Of a stretch of 64,000 bases of DNA, positions 36,675 to 44,965 are shown piece after piece. Position 1 is the stretch's first letter. Each line of letters opens with the position of its first letter. Location of the stretch: the NCBI RefSeq assembly GCF_000585335.1, contig NZ_KK073872.1:1417283-1481282 (forward strand), in the 5' to 3' direction. A program made the translations under genes and the position numbers. The stretch comes from Cloacibacillus evryensis DSM 19522. Its GTDB lineage: Bacteria; Synergistota; Synergistia; Synergistales; Synergistaceae. The notes beneath the pieces were generated by a model that made no database searches, was not told where the DNA came from, and saw only the letters and a list, made by a program, of their open reading frames with translations.

Positions 36675-38288
36675 ATGGACGACAAAGAGTGGGAGGTCAG
36701 CGCCGCTCAGATAAAAAAGGCGCACGGCTATTCGGCGCCCGAGAGCCAGCTCCGCCTTGCCGAGACGGCGCGCGAGGCGGGGGAGCTGGCGCGTGAGATA
36801 CTGCGCCTCTCCCGCGACACGTTGCTCATCAACCTGCGCTTCCTGGAATCGGCGCTCATAAGGTTTGTGCCGGAGAACGACACCGTCACCGCCGAAATGG
36901 CCACGGACGGACGCTTTCTCTATTACAATTCCGCGCACGTCTGCCGCCGCTTCCTGAAGGGGCGGCAGACGCCGGCGCGGGATTATCTGCATATCGTGCT
37001 GCACTGTCTCTTCCGCCATCTTTTCGTCGGCGCGAAGGTCAATCCCGACCTCTGGGATCTCGCATGCGACATCGCGGTGGAGAACGTCATCTGCGGCCTC
37101 GGCCTCCGGTCCCTTTATTGTGAAAGAGAGGAACGCCAGGCGCGGCTGCTCCGCAAGCTGCGCGGCGAGCTGCCGCACCTTTCGGCGGAGCGGATTTATC
37201 GCTGGCTGCGGGAGCAGAGCTTTCCCATTATCGAATGCGAGCGGCTGCGCGCCGACTTCTATGCCGACGATCACAAGATATGGCACAAACCGCCGGAGCT
37301 GACAGGCGGTTCGGGAAAAGGCGATACGCGCGACAGCGCCGAACCGCAGGCCGGCGAAGAGCGGGAGATCAGCGGGCTTGACGACCAGGGGGACGAGGCC
37401 GCCGCGCCGCCTGAACCCGGCGAAGAGGGGGAGCCGGCGGGGGCCGGCGGCGTGGCTGCGGACGAAAACCGCGCCGGGGAAAGCGGCGACAGCGCCGCCG
37501 GCTTGGGAGATGACGAGAAGAGCCGCGAGCCGGCGCTGACGCCCAAGGAGACGGAAGAGATGTGGCGGGAGGTATCGCGGCGCATCGAAGTCGACCTCGA
37601 GACCTTTTCCGGCAGCTGGGGTGAAAACGCTGGCGGCATCACGCAGGCCCTCTCGGAGATAAACCGCGAGAAGTGCGACTACGCGGCCTTTCTGCGCCGT
37701 TTCGCGGCGCTCGGAGAGAATATTGAGGTCAACGACGAGGAGTTCGACTATATCTTTTATACCTACGGGCTCTCGTTATATAAAAGAATGCCGCTCATTG
37801 AGGCGCTCGAGTATAAGGAGGTGCGGCGCGTGCGTGAATTCGTCGTCGCGCTCGACACCTCGGAATCGGTCGCGGGCGCTCTCGTGCAGAAGTTCGTTGA
37901 GAAGACGTGGAACATCCTCAAGCAGACGGAAAACTTTTTCACGCGGGTCAACGTGCACATCATCCAGTGCGGCGCGCGCGTCGAAGAGGACGCGAAGATC
38001 ACGAGCCAGGAGGAGTTCGACGCCTATATGCGCCGCATGTCGCTCAGGGGTTTCGGCGGCACGGACTTCCGTCCGCTCTTTGAATATGTGGACGGACTTA
38101 TAAAGAGAAATGAATTTACCAACTTTAAGGGGCTGATCTACTTCACCGACGGCTACGGCGATTTTCCCGCCATGCCGCCGGAGTACGAGACGGCCTTCGT
38201 CTTTATCGACCAGGGGCGCAAAGCTCCCGCGGTCCCCGTCTGGGCGATACGGCTGCTGCTCTCCGAGGACGAGATAGATGAACTGTGA
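36675..38288 (+). CDS. VWA-domain protein with DUF2201-like metallopeptidase N-terminus (COG3864-like)
   Basis: The N-terminal half resembles the predicted metal-dependent peptidase domain paired with VWA domains. The expected HExxH-x4-H region reads HIVLHCLFRH (106-115), so Ile replaces the catalytic Glu. A low-complexity acidic linker spans about 210-290. The C-terminal VWA-like domain has a MIDAS DxSxS (D394, S396, S398) and GGTDFRP. The length is 537 residues. ATG 36675 is preferred to GTG 36672. It lies 38 bp after the Mo subunit and overlaps the LRR gene by 11 bp. Such proteins act with MoxR ATPases, one of which is encoded two genes away. Confidence 0.75.
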   Translation: MDDKEWEVSAAQIKKAHGYSAPESQLRLAETAREAGELAREILRLSRDTLLINLRFLESALIRFVPENDTVTAEMATDGRFLYYNSAHVCRRFLKGRQTPARDYLHIVLHCLFRHLFVGAKVNPDLWDLACDIAVENVICGLGLRSLYCEREERQARLLRKLRGELPHLSAERIYRWLREQSFPIIECERLRADFYADDHKIWHKPPELTGGSGKGDTRDSAEPQAGEEREISGLDDQGDEAAAPPEPGEEGEPAGAGGVAADENRAGESGDSAAGLGDDEKSREPALTPKETEEMWREVSRRIEVDLETFSGSWGENAGGITQALSEINREKCDYAAFLRRFAALGENIEVNDEEFDYIFYTYGLSLYKRMPLIEALEYKEVRRVREFVVALDTSESVAGALVQKFVEKTWNILKQTENFFTRVNVHIIQCGARVEEDAKITSQEEFDAYMRRMSLRGFGGTDFRPLFEYVDGLIKRNEFTNFKGLIYFTDGYGDFPAMPPEYETAFVFIDQGRKAPAVPVWAIRLLLSEDEIDEL

Positions 38289-40245
38289 ACGGAAATCATC
38301 GGCGATGAAAAACGGCGATTTTGAGATAAAAGACGGCGTACTGGTAAGGTATCACGGCGAAGAGCGCTTCGTCGGGCTGCCGCCCGGGCTCTTGGCCGTC
38401 GGCGAGGGGGCTTTCCGCGACTGCCGCTCGCTCGAGGAGGTCTATATCCCCGATGGCGTGGCGGAGATAGGGCGCGAAGCCTTTCAATGGTGCGCGAACC
38501 TGAAGCGCGTGGCGGCCCCGGCGAGCGTGACGGAGGTGGGGCGCGGCGCCTTCGCCGGCACGCCCTACTATAAATTTTACTGCGAAAACGAGACGGAGTG
38601 GCGCGAGGACTTCCTCTTCATCGGCAGATGCCTCGTCAAGGCACGCCGCAACCTGCGCCGCGCCGCGATCCCCGAAGGGACGGCGGCGATCGCGGCGGAC
38701 GCCTTCGCTGAGCGCGTGCTGCTTAACGAGCTCTCGATCCCGCGAAGCGTCTCCCGTATCGGCTGGCGCGCCTTCGCCGACTGTACGGGGCTCACGCGCG
38801 CGCACATCCCCGACGGCGTCAGGCTGCTGGGCTGGCACTGCTTCAAGGGCTGCTCGCGCTTGCTGGAGGCCTCCTTTGAAGAGGGGACGGAAGAGATAGA
38901 GAACGGCATCTTCTCCGGCTGCCGCAGCCTGCGGCGCGTCGAATTCCCCGCGAGCCTCAAGAGACTTGGCGGCTGGGCCTTCTTCGGCTGCGGCAATCTT
39001 GAGGAGGTCTGCTTCAAGGGAGAGCTGGCGGCGGTCGGCGAGCGCGCCTTTTCCGGCTGCGCGGGCCTGCGCCGCGCGGAGCTGCCTGAGAGCGTCGAAG
39101 TCATCGGCGTCGACGCCTTCTATGACTGTACGAACGTAGAACTGCGGCTGCCGCGCGGGCTGCGGCGGCTGGAACGCCGCGCCTTCGCGGGCGCGCGCAG
39201 CCTCGCGGAGCCCGCGCTGCCGCCGTCGCTCGAATACCTCGGCGAAGGCGTCTTCAGCGGCTGCGGGAGCATAGAAAAAGTGACGGTCCCCGCGAAGGTG
39301 AAAAAAATTCCCGGCCACGCGTTCGGCGGCTGCGAAAAGCTGGCGAAACTCACGCTGGAAGAGGGCGTCGCGGAGGTCGGCCCATACGCCTTTGCCGGCT
39401 GCCGCGCTCTGCGTGGGCTCGCAGTGCCCGAGGGCGTGACGGAGATAGGAGAAGGGGCTTTCGCAAACTGCCGGGCCTTAGAAAAGATAAAACTGCCTAA
39501 ATCCCTGTCACGGCTGGGCGAGAAGGCCTTCGCCTCCTGTCCCTCCCTGCGCGAAGCGGAGATGCCGGAGGAAATCGCGGAGATCGGCGGCGGCCTCTTT
39601 GACGGCTGCCGCGCCCTCGCGGACGAAGAGGGCTTTGTGATCATCGACGGCGTCTGTTACGGCTGTCAGAGAACGGCCTTTGAGCTCGTCCTTCCCGCCG
39701 GCGTCCGCGCCGTGGCGAGCGGAGCTTTCAGGGACGGCGCGGGATACCGGGGCGTCACGCTGCCGGAGAGCGTCGAACGTGCGGGCGTCCGCGCCTTCGC
39801 CGGCTGCGCGGAGCTGCGCCGTCTCGTCCTCCCGGAAAAGGTGAAGGCGTTGGGACCGGAGCCCTTTGCGGGGTGTTCTTCGCTGCTCGTCGTGGAGGCT
39901 CCGGGGATCGCGCCGCGCGGCTTTGACGAAGAACGGGCGCGCCTTGCGGCGGCGCTCGGCTTCTGCGGCGCGGAGGAGAGGTATCGCGGCGGCGTTGCGC
40001 GCTCCTATTCCGTCTACGCGGAGGAGGAAAAAGAAAACCTCCTCAATGCCGCCATCGACAACGGCCTCGCGGATGCCGCCGCCTATTTCACGCGCCGCGC
40101 GCTGCTTTCGGCGGCGGAGTTCCGCGCGGCGCTGGAGCGCGCACAGCGGAAAAAAGAGGCGGAGATCGTGGCGCTGCTGCTCGCGTACGGCAACGACAAA
40201 CTGCGCGGAGAAGACATCTTCGCCAAATATTCTTTAGACGATTGA
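38278..40245 (+). CDS. BspA-type leucine-rich repeat protein
   Basis: This 655-residue protein is made of about 20 LRR_5 repeats of 22-24 residues (consensus IPDGVxxIGxxAFxxCxxLxxV), from about residue 30 to 545. A helical C-terminal tail (residues about 570-650) resembles the ankyrin-like tail of some BspA proteins. No signal peptide or membrane anchor is visible, so it is probably cytosolic, unlike surface BspA adhesins. It is translationally coupled to the VWA gene (11-bp overlap) and followed 25 bp later by the AAA ATPase gene, suggesting a scaffold or recognition part of that system. Confidence 0.8.
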   Translation: MNCERKSSAMKNGDFEIKDGVLVRYHGEERFVGLPPGLLAVGEGAFRDCRSLEEVYIPDGVAEIGREAFQWCANLKRVAAPASVTEVGRGAFAGTPYYKFYCENETEWREDFLFIGRCLVKARRNLRRAAIPEGTAAIAADAFAERVLLNELSIPRSVSRIGWRAFADCTGLTRAHIPDGVRLLGWHCFKGCSRLLEASFEEGTEEIENGIFSGCRSLRRVEFPASLKRLGGWAFFGCGNLEEVCFKGELAAVGERAFSGCAGLRRAELPESVEVIGVDAFYDCTNVELRLPRGLRRLERRAFAGARSLAEPALPPSLEYLGEGVFSGCGSIEKVTVPAKVKKIPGHAFGGCEKLAKLTLEEGVAEVGPYAFAGCRALRGLAVPEGVTEIGEGAFANCRALEKIKLPKSLSRLGEKAFASCPSLREAEMPEEIAEIGGGLFDGCRALADEEGFVIIDGVCYGCQRTAFELVLPAGVRAVASGAFRDGAGYRGVTLPESVERAGVRAFAGCAELRRLVLPEKVKALGPEPFAGCSSLLVVEAPGIAPRGFDEERARLAAALGFCGAEERYRGGVARSYSVYAEEEKENLLNAAIDNGLADAAAYFTRRALLSAAEFRAALERAQRKKEAEIVALLLAYGNDKLRGEDIFAKYSLDD

Positions 40246-40270
40246 CAGTATTTGTCAGGGAGGGATCTTT

Positions 40271-41788
40271 TTGAACATAGCGGAGGCCAAAGAGCAGATA
40301 AAGGACGCGATGACCGCCTACTTTACAAAGGACGAATTCGGCGCTTACCGCATCCCGGTGGAAAAACAGCGCCCCATATTCATGATCGGGCCGCCCGGCG
40401 TCGGCAAGACCGCCGTCATGGAGCAGGTAGCCGCGGAGCTCGGCGTTGGCCTCGTCTCCTATTCCATGACCCACCATACGCGCCAGAGCGCGCTGGGCTT
40501 GCCCTACATCACGACGCGGGAGTTCGGCGGCGAAAAGTACCAGGTCTCCGAATATACGATGAGCGAGATAATCGGCTCCGTCTACCGCCTGATGGAGGAG
40601 ACGGGGGTGAGGGAGGGCATCCTTTTCCTCGACGAGATCAACTGCGTCTCCGAAACGCTCGCCCCCTGTATGCTCCAGTTCCTTCAATATAAGGTATTCG
40701 GCCAGCACCGCGTCCCCGCGGGCTGGATCGTCGTCACCGCCGGCAACCCGCCGGAATACAACAAATCGGTGCGCGATTTCGACATCGTCACCTGGGACCG
40801 CCTGAAACGCATCGACGTCGAGCCCGATTACGAGGTCTGGAAGGCCTACGCGGAGAAAAAGGGCGTCCACCCCGCCGTCACCACCTACCTCGCGGCGCGC
40901 CGGAAGGATTTTTACAAGGTCGAAAGCGCGGCGGACGGCAAACGCTTCGTCACCGCGCGCGGCTGGGACGACCTCTCGGAGATGATGCGCCTCTGTGAGG
41001 AAAACGGCCTTGCCGTCAATGAAAAACTCATCGGCCAGTATCTGCAGGAGCCGAAGATCGCGAAGGACTTTGCCATCTATTACGACCTCTTCAATAAATA
41101 CCGCGGCGACTATCAGGTAGGAGCGATCCTCGCCGGCGCGGCGGATGAGGCGGTGCTCTTTCGCGCGCGTCAGGCTCGGCTCGACGAGCGGCTGTCGCTG
41201 ATCGGACTGCTCTTCGACGCGCTGACGGCGGAGCTGCGCGGCGTCTGTGACAGCGAGGATGCGCTTGATTCGCTGACCGCCGAACTGAAAAAACTGTGCG
41301 GGCTGCTGGCGGAGGAAGAGGGCGCGCCGGCTGATACGCTTGACAGGCAGATCGCCGGACTGCGCGCGGAGCTTGAAAAGGGCCGCCGCGCCTCTTCGCT
41401 GCCGGCGGCGAAACAGCGGACGCTGCTGCGCGTCATCGCCGCGCTGGAGGAATACCGCGCTTCGGTCATCAAAAGCGGCGCGGCGGACGGCAGGGCGGCC
41501 TTCGCCCTCGTCAGTGAGAGCTTCGCGAAATCCGTCGCGCGGCTCAAAGAAAGCGCGTCGGCGGCGGGCGCGGCGCTTGACAACGTATTTGACTTTTGCG
41601 GGAAAGCCTTCGGCGAGGGGGACGAGATGCTGATCTTCGTCACCGAGCTGACGGCGGGCTACTACAGCGCGCGCTTCATCGGCCACTACGGCTGTGAGAA
41701 ATATTATCTGCATAACAGAGAACTCCGTTTTCAGGAGCGGGACCGGGAGCTGCGCGACCGCGCCGGCAAACTGGACTGGACGATATAG
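40271..41788 (+). CDS. MoxR-type AAA+ ATPase
   Basis: This 505-residue AAA+ protein has Walker A GPPGVGKT (40-47), Walker B ILFLDEIN (near 117-124) and the sensor region VVTAGNPPEYN. A helical C-terminal extension of about 200 residues follows. MoxR ATPases work with VWA proteins to mature or activate metalloenzymes and other complexes; CoxD with CoxE is the Mo-hydroxylase precedent. The TTG at 40271 follows GGAGGG. The VWA partner is two genes upstream. Confidence 0.85.
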   Translation: MNIAEAKEQIKDAMTAYFTKDEFGAYRIPVEKQRPIFMIGPPGVGKTAVMEQVAAELGVGLVSYSMTHHTRQSALGLPYITTREFGGEKYQVSEYTMSEIIGSVYRLMEETGVREGILFLDEINCVSETLAPCMLQFLQYKVFGQHRVPAGWIVVTAGNPPEYNKSVRDFDIVTWDRLKRIDVEPDYEVWKAYAEKKGVHPAVTTYLAARRKDFYKVESAADGKRFVTARGWDDLSEMMRLCEENGLAVNEKLIGQYLQEPKIAKDFAIYYDLFNKYRGDYQVGAILAGAADEAVLFRARQARLDERLSLIGLLFDALTAELRGVCDSEDALDSLTAELKKLCGLLAEEEGAPADTLDRQIAGLRAELEKGRRASSLPAAKQRTLLRVIAALEEYRASVIKSGAADGRAAFALVSESFAKSVARLKESASAAGAALDNVFDFCGKAFGEGDEMLIFVTELTAGYYSARFIGHYGCEKYYLHNRELRFQERDRELRDRAGKLDWTI

Positions 41789-41798
41789 GAGGTCAATA

Positions 41799-42272
41799 AT
41801 GAACGACGACAATCGGAGACTGGCGGAAAAATTCCTGCCGCTGATAGAGGAGGAGCGCCGGGCCTTTATCAGGGCGGAGCATGGACGGCTGCTGCGGCTC
41901 ATCGGGGCGGAGTATTGGCGGCCGCGCGGAGAGAAGGCATACTTTTTCCATCGCGGCGCGGAGGAGGAGGCCCTTCCCGCCGACCCATACGAACTGAGCC
42001 TTGGCGAACTCGCGATGCTTCCCGGCCTTGAAAAGCGTGTGGAGCGGCTGGGGACCTACAGTTACCTCGCTTTCTTTCAGATGTTCCCCCGTGACAGGGA
42101 GCGCCTAGCCTTTCTCTCCGGCCTCTGGCTCAGGCTGACCAAGGGGCTCGGCTGCACGGAGGCGGAGGCGGAGAGACTCACCGGCGGACACGACGGTTAT
42201 CTGGCGTGGAAACGCGGCGATACGGTGAGGGTGATCGTGCCGGAGGGCTGGGGCGCCCATGCGTGTAATTGA
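41799..42272 (+). CDS. Uncharacterised protein in the MoxR/VWA operon
   Basis: I do not recognise this 157-residue protein. It is soluble, charged, predicted mainly helical, and rich in Glu, Arg and Leu. There is no signal peptide, metal motif or nucleotide-binding motif. AGGAGGT precedes the ATG at 41799, which replaces an upstream start inside the AAA gene. It starts 10 bp after the AAA gene and overlaps the trigger-factor-like gene by 14 bp, so it is very likely part of the same functional unit. Confidence 0.7.
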   Translation: MNDDNRRLAEKFLPLIEEERRAFIRAEHGRLLRLIGAEYWRPRGEKAYFFHRGAEEEALPADPYELSLGELAMLPGLEKRVERLGTYSYLAFFQMFPRDRERLAFLSGLWLRLTKGLGCTEAEAERLTGGHDGYLAWKRGDTVRVIVPEGWGAHACN

Positions 42273-43371
42273 TAAAAAAACGGACGGAGAAACGCTTGCC
42301 GTCACGCTGCTGATAGAGCCGGAAGAATTCGCCGAGGCGCTGCGCGAGGCCTATCTCGACGACAGTGAGCGCTATGTCGTTCCCGGCTATGCTCCCGGCC
42401 TCGCGCCCCGCGCGGCGATCGAAGCCGTGTACGGACCGGAGGCCCTGTTCGACGAAGCGATCGCCGCCGCCCTCCCGGCGGCCTACGGAAAATTTCTTGC
42501 GGAAGAAAAGCCGCGTACCGTGGGCAAGCCCGAAGCGTCGGATATAACCCTCCTCGCGGGCGGCGGCCTGCGCTTTCGGGTAAGGGCCGACCTCTGCCCG
42601 CGGGTACGCCTCGGAGCCTATAAGGGGCTGCGGATAACTCTTCCGGAGGGCGCGGACGAGGAAAATTTCAGGATGGCGGCGCTAAGGGCGGCCTGCAAAG
42701 AGATGGAGGGACGTCCCTCGGAGGCGATGGTCGAGGAGAGACTCGACGCGACGGCGGCGCGGGAACAGCTCAACGTCTCCCGTGACGCCGTCTATCACCT
42801 GCTTGCCGATTCTGCCTGGCTCCTGCGCGAGACATACCTCGCGGCGGGGCTTTCGCGCCCTCCGGCGCAGGTGCGCGCCGAGGCGCTTGACGTGATGCTT
42901 GAGGCCGCCTCGGGCGGCAACGCCGACCCCTCTTGGGAATTTATCGCGCGGCGGCTGCGCGGGCTTGCCGCGCGCTACCGTGCGCTGCCCGATGATTTTG
43001 ACGAGACTCTCGCGGGGTTATTCAAACGCCGCGCCGCCGTCAAAGAGGGAATGACGCCGGAAGAGCTTGCGGCGGATGCCTTCGGCGCCTACCTTGGCTC
43101 CATCGGCCTCGACGAGAAGAGGTGGCGCGCTGAGCGCCGCGCCGAGGCGGAGGAGTCGGCGCGCTGCGACCTGCTGCTTGAGGCCGTGGCGGAGGCGGAG
43201 GGGATCACGGCCTCCGGGGACGAACTGCTGGCGCTGACCGCGGAGATCGCCGCGCGCTGCGGCATGGAGACTGCGGAGGCCGCGGCGCGTATCGACGCTG
43301 AACCGCTGCGCCGCAAGATAGCGCGCGACAAAGCCTGTCGCCTCATTGTCGCGAGCGCCGTGCGGGCGTGA
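42259..43371 (+). CDS. Trigger-factor-like protein lacking the PPIase domain
   Basis: The first ~125 residues follow the trigger-factor ribosome-binding domain: a TLLIEPEEFAEALREAYLD helix, a PGYAPGLAP loop at the signature position (42-50), AIEAVYGPEAL, and RVRLGAYKGL. The C-terminal half follows the chaperone arms, ending with the characteristic EAEESARCDLLLEAVAEAEG helix (about 294-313). The FKBP-type PPIase domain is absent: 370 residues against about 430-450. The basic GFRxGxxP ribosome contact of true trigger factor is replaced by a loop with no Arg or Lys. A client-specific assembly chaperone is inferred. Confidence 0.7.
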   Translation: MRVIDKKTDGETLAVTLLIEPEEFAEALREAYLDDSERYVVPGYAPGLAPRAAIEAVYGPEALFDEAIAAALPAAYGKFLAEEKPRTVGKPEASDITLLAGGGLRFRVRADLCPRVRLGAYKGLRITLPEGADEENFRMAALRAACKEMEGRPSEAMVEERLDATAAREQLNVSRDAVYHLLADSAWLLRETYLAAGLSRPPAQVRAEALDVMLEAASGGNADPSWEFIARRLRGLAARYRALPDDFDETLAGLFKRRAAVKEGMTPEELAADAFGAYLGSIGLDEKRWRAERRAEAEESARCDLLLEAVAEAEGITASGDELLALTAEIAARCGMETAEAAARIDAEPLRRKIARDKACRLIVASAVRA

Positions 43372-44753
43372 TGAAGCCCGGAGCGGAGGATCTGGAGCGC
43401 GGAGACCTGCACCGGCTGCTGCGCGGTTACTGCGTCCCCGCGCTTGCCGCGGGCCTCGTCACATCTTTCTATAATATCGTTGACCAGATCTTCATCGGGC
43501 GCGCCCTCGGAGTCGTGGGGAACGCCGCCGCCGGCGTGGTCTTTCCCGCCGTCACCGTCATCACCGCGCTCTCGCTGATGTGCGGCGTCGGCGCCGCCGC
43601 CGTCATGAGCCTCTCCCTTGGGCGCGGGGATGTGGAGGGCGCGCGCCGCGGCGCCGGCTGCGGCTTCGTCCTCATGGCGCTCTGCGGCGGGGCCGCCTCG
43701 CTCGCGATGCTTTGCCTGACGGCGCCGCTGCTTCGCCTCTTCGGCTGCACGGAGACGGTACTGCCGTACGCCGCGCCCTACGCGCGGATAACGGCCCTCG
43801 CCTTCGTCTGCGCGATGACCGGCGCCGCGGGGCCTTTTCTCCTGCGCGCCGACGGCAGCCCCAAATACGCCCTCTGCTGCACGGCGGCGGGGGCGCTGCT
43901 CAACGTCGCGCTCGACGCGCTCTTCATCAGCGCCTGCGGGTGGGGGATAGCTGGCGCGGCCTGGGCCACGGCGCTGGCACAGAGCGTCAGCGCCGCCATG
44001 GTGCTTGCCTACCTGCCGCGCTTTAAGACCATGCGGCTGAGGGCGGCGGACTTTATCCCCGACCTCCGGCTCTGCGCGCGCATCGCCGCGCTTGGCGCGG
44101 GGCCGATGTGCAACTTCCTCACGCAGGCCGTCGTACAGATATTTTTAAACGCCGCGCTGAGAAAATACGGCGCGGCCTCAGCCTGCGGCAGCGAAGCCGC
44201 GCTGGCCGCGGCCGGCGTCGCCAACAAGGCCAACACGCTGGCCGCCGCCGTCGTTACGGGCCTCACGAACGGCATGCAGCCAATCGTCGGCTACAACTTC
44301 GGGCGCGGAAATTACACGCGCGTGAGGGAGGCCGGCCTCCTCGTCGTTAAAACGGTGATCGCCGTATCCTTCTGTATCTTCCTCTGCTATCAGTTGATCC
44401 CGCGGCAGATCGCCGCGCTCTTCGGCGCGGGGACGGAGGCCTACTTCGACTTCGCCGCCCGTTTTTTTCGCATCTTCCTGATGATGACCTTCCTCAACGG
44501 CCTGCAAAGCTCCGTCGGCGGCTTCTTCTCCGCGCAGGGGAAGCCTCTTTTCAGCATCCTCATCTCCGTCGCGCGCCAGATCATATTCCTGCCGCCCCTT
44601 TTGCTGCTCCTGCCGGCGCGCTTCGGCCTTGACGGCGTCCTCTGGTCCGGCCCCATAGCCGACCTTGCGACTGCCGCGATCGCCATCTTTCTTATGGCGC
44701 GCCGCTGCCGTCTGCTGGAGGAAATGCGGCGAGCGGGAGAATTGCGCCGGTAA
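43371..44753 (+). CDS. MATE-family multidrug/metabolite exporter
   Basis: This 460-residue polytopic membrane protein has about twelve hydrophobic segments in two halves. The N-terminal start VPALAAGLVTSFYNIVDQIF and the second-half motif GLTNGMQPIVGYNFG are characteristic of MATE transporters. Its ATG overlaps the preceding stop by one base, so it belongs to the same transcript. The substrate is unknown. It closes the co-directional cassette; downstream DNA is AT-richer and degenerate. Confidence 0.88.
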   Translation: MKPGAEDLERGDLHRLLRGYCVPALAAGLVTSFYNIVDQIFIGRALGVVGNAAAGVVFPAVTVITALSLMCGVGAAAVMSLSLGRGDVEGARRGAGCGFVLMALCGGAASLAMLCLTAPLLRLFGCTETVLPYAAPYARITALAFVCAMTGAAGPFLLRADGSPKYALCCTAAGALLNVALDALFISACGWGIAGAAWATALAQSVSAAMVLAYLPRFKTMRLRAADFIPDLRLCARIAALGAGPMCNFLTQAVVQIFLNAALRKYGAASACGSEAALAAAGVANKANTLAAAVVTGLTNGMQPIVGYNFGRGNYTRVREAGLLVVKTVIAVSFCIFLCYQLIPRQIAALFGAGTEAYFDFAARFFRIFLMMTFLNGLQSSVGGFFSAQGKPLFSILISVARQIIFLPPLLLLLPARFGLDGVLWSGPIADLATAAIAIFLMARRCRLLEEMRRAGELRR

Positions 44754-44771
44754 AGGCAGGATAAATATAGC

Positions 44772-44816
44772 GAACGGGGCTCCGGTCGGTACAAATACCG
44801 ACATGAACGGGGCCGG
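44772..44816. repeat. Direct repeat flanking a perfect hairpin
   Basis: GAACGGGGC occurs at 44772-44780 and 44805-44813. Between them GTCGGTA (44785-44791) and TACCGAC (44796-44802) form a perfect 7-bp stem with a 4-base loop. There is no T tract, so it is not a standard terminator. Confidence 0.6.
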
Positions 44817-44907
44817 TTGACTGAACTCAAACGTTAAATCAGAAATAAATGTTAAATAACTCCTTTTAGTGATTATCGCAGTTTGATAATTACTGATTTA
44901 TGACTTT

Positions 44908-44923
44908 TGGCGGACGACCGCCA
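44908..44923. repeat. Short perfect hairpin
   Basis: TGGCGG (44908-44913) pairs with CCGCCA (44918-44923) around ACGA, inside the small ORF at 44900. Confidence 0.5.
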
Positions 44924-44947
44924 CTTAAAAATGTGAAAAAACTCAAA

Positions 44948-44965
44948 ATGGCAGTCGACTGCCAT
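44948..44965. repeat. Perfect 18-bp palindrome
   Basis: ATGGCAGTCGACTGCCAT reads identically on both strands with no spacer. It lies in a non-conserved AT-rich stretch. It may be a protein-binding site or a relic of an element end. Confidence 0.7.

Noticed and set aside
38278-40245. CRISPR or DNA tandem-repeat array in the LRR gene
   Set aside because: The periodicity is at protein level (LRR units of 22-24 residues). DNA copies are diverged and contain no spacer/repeat structure.
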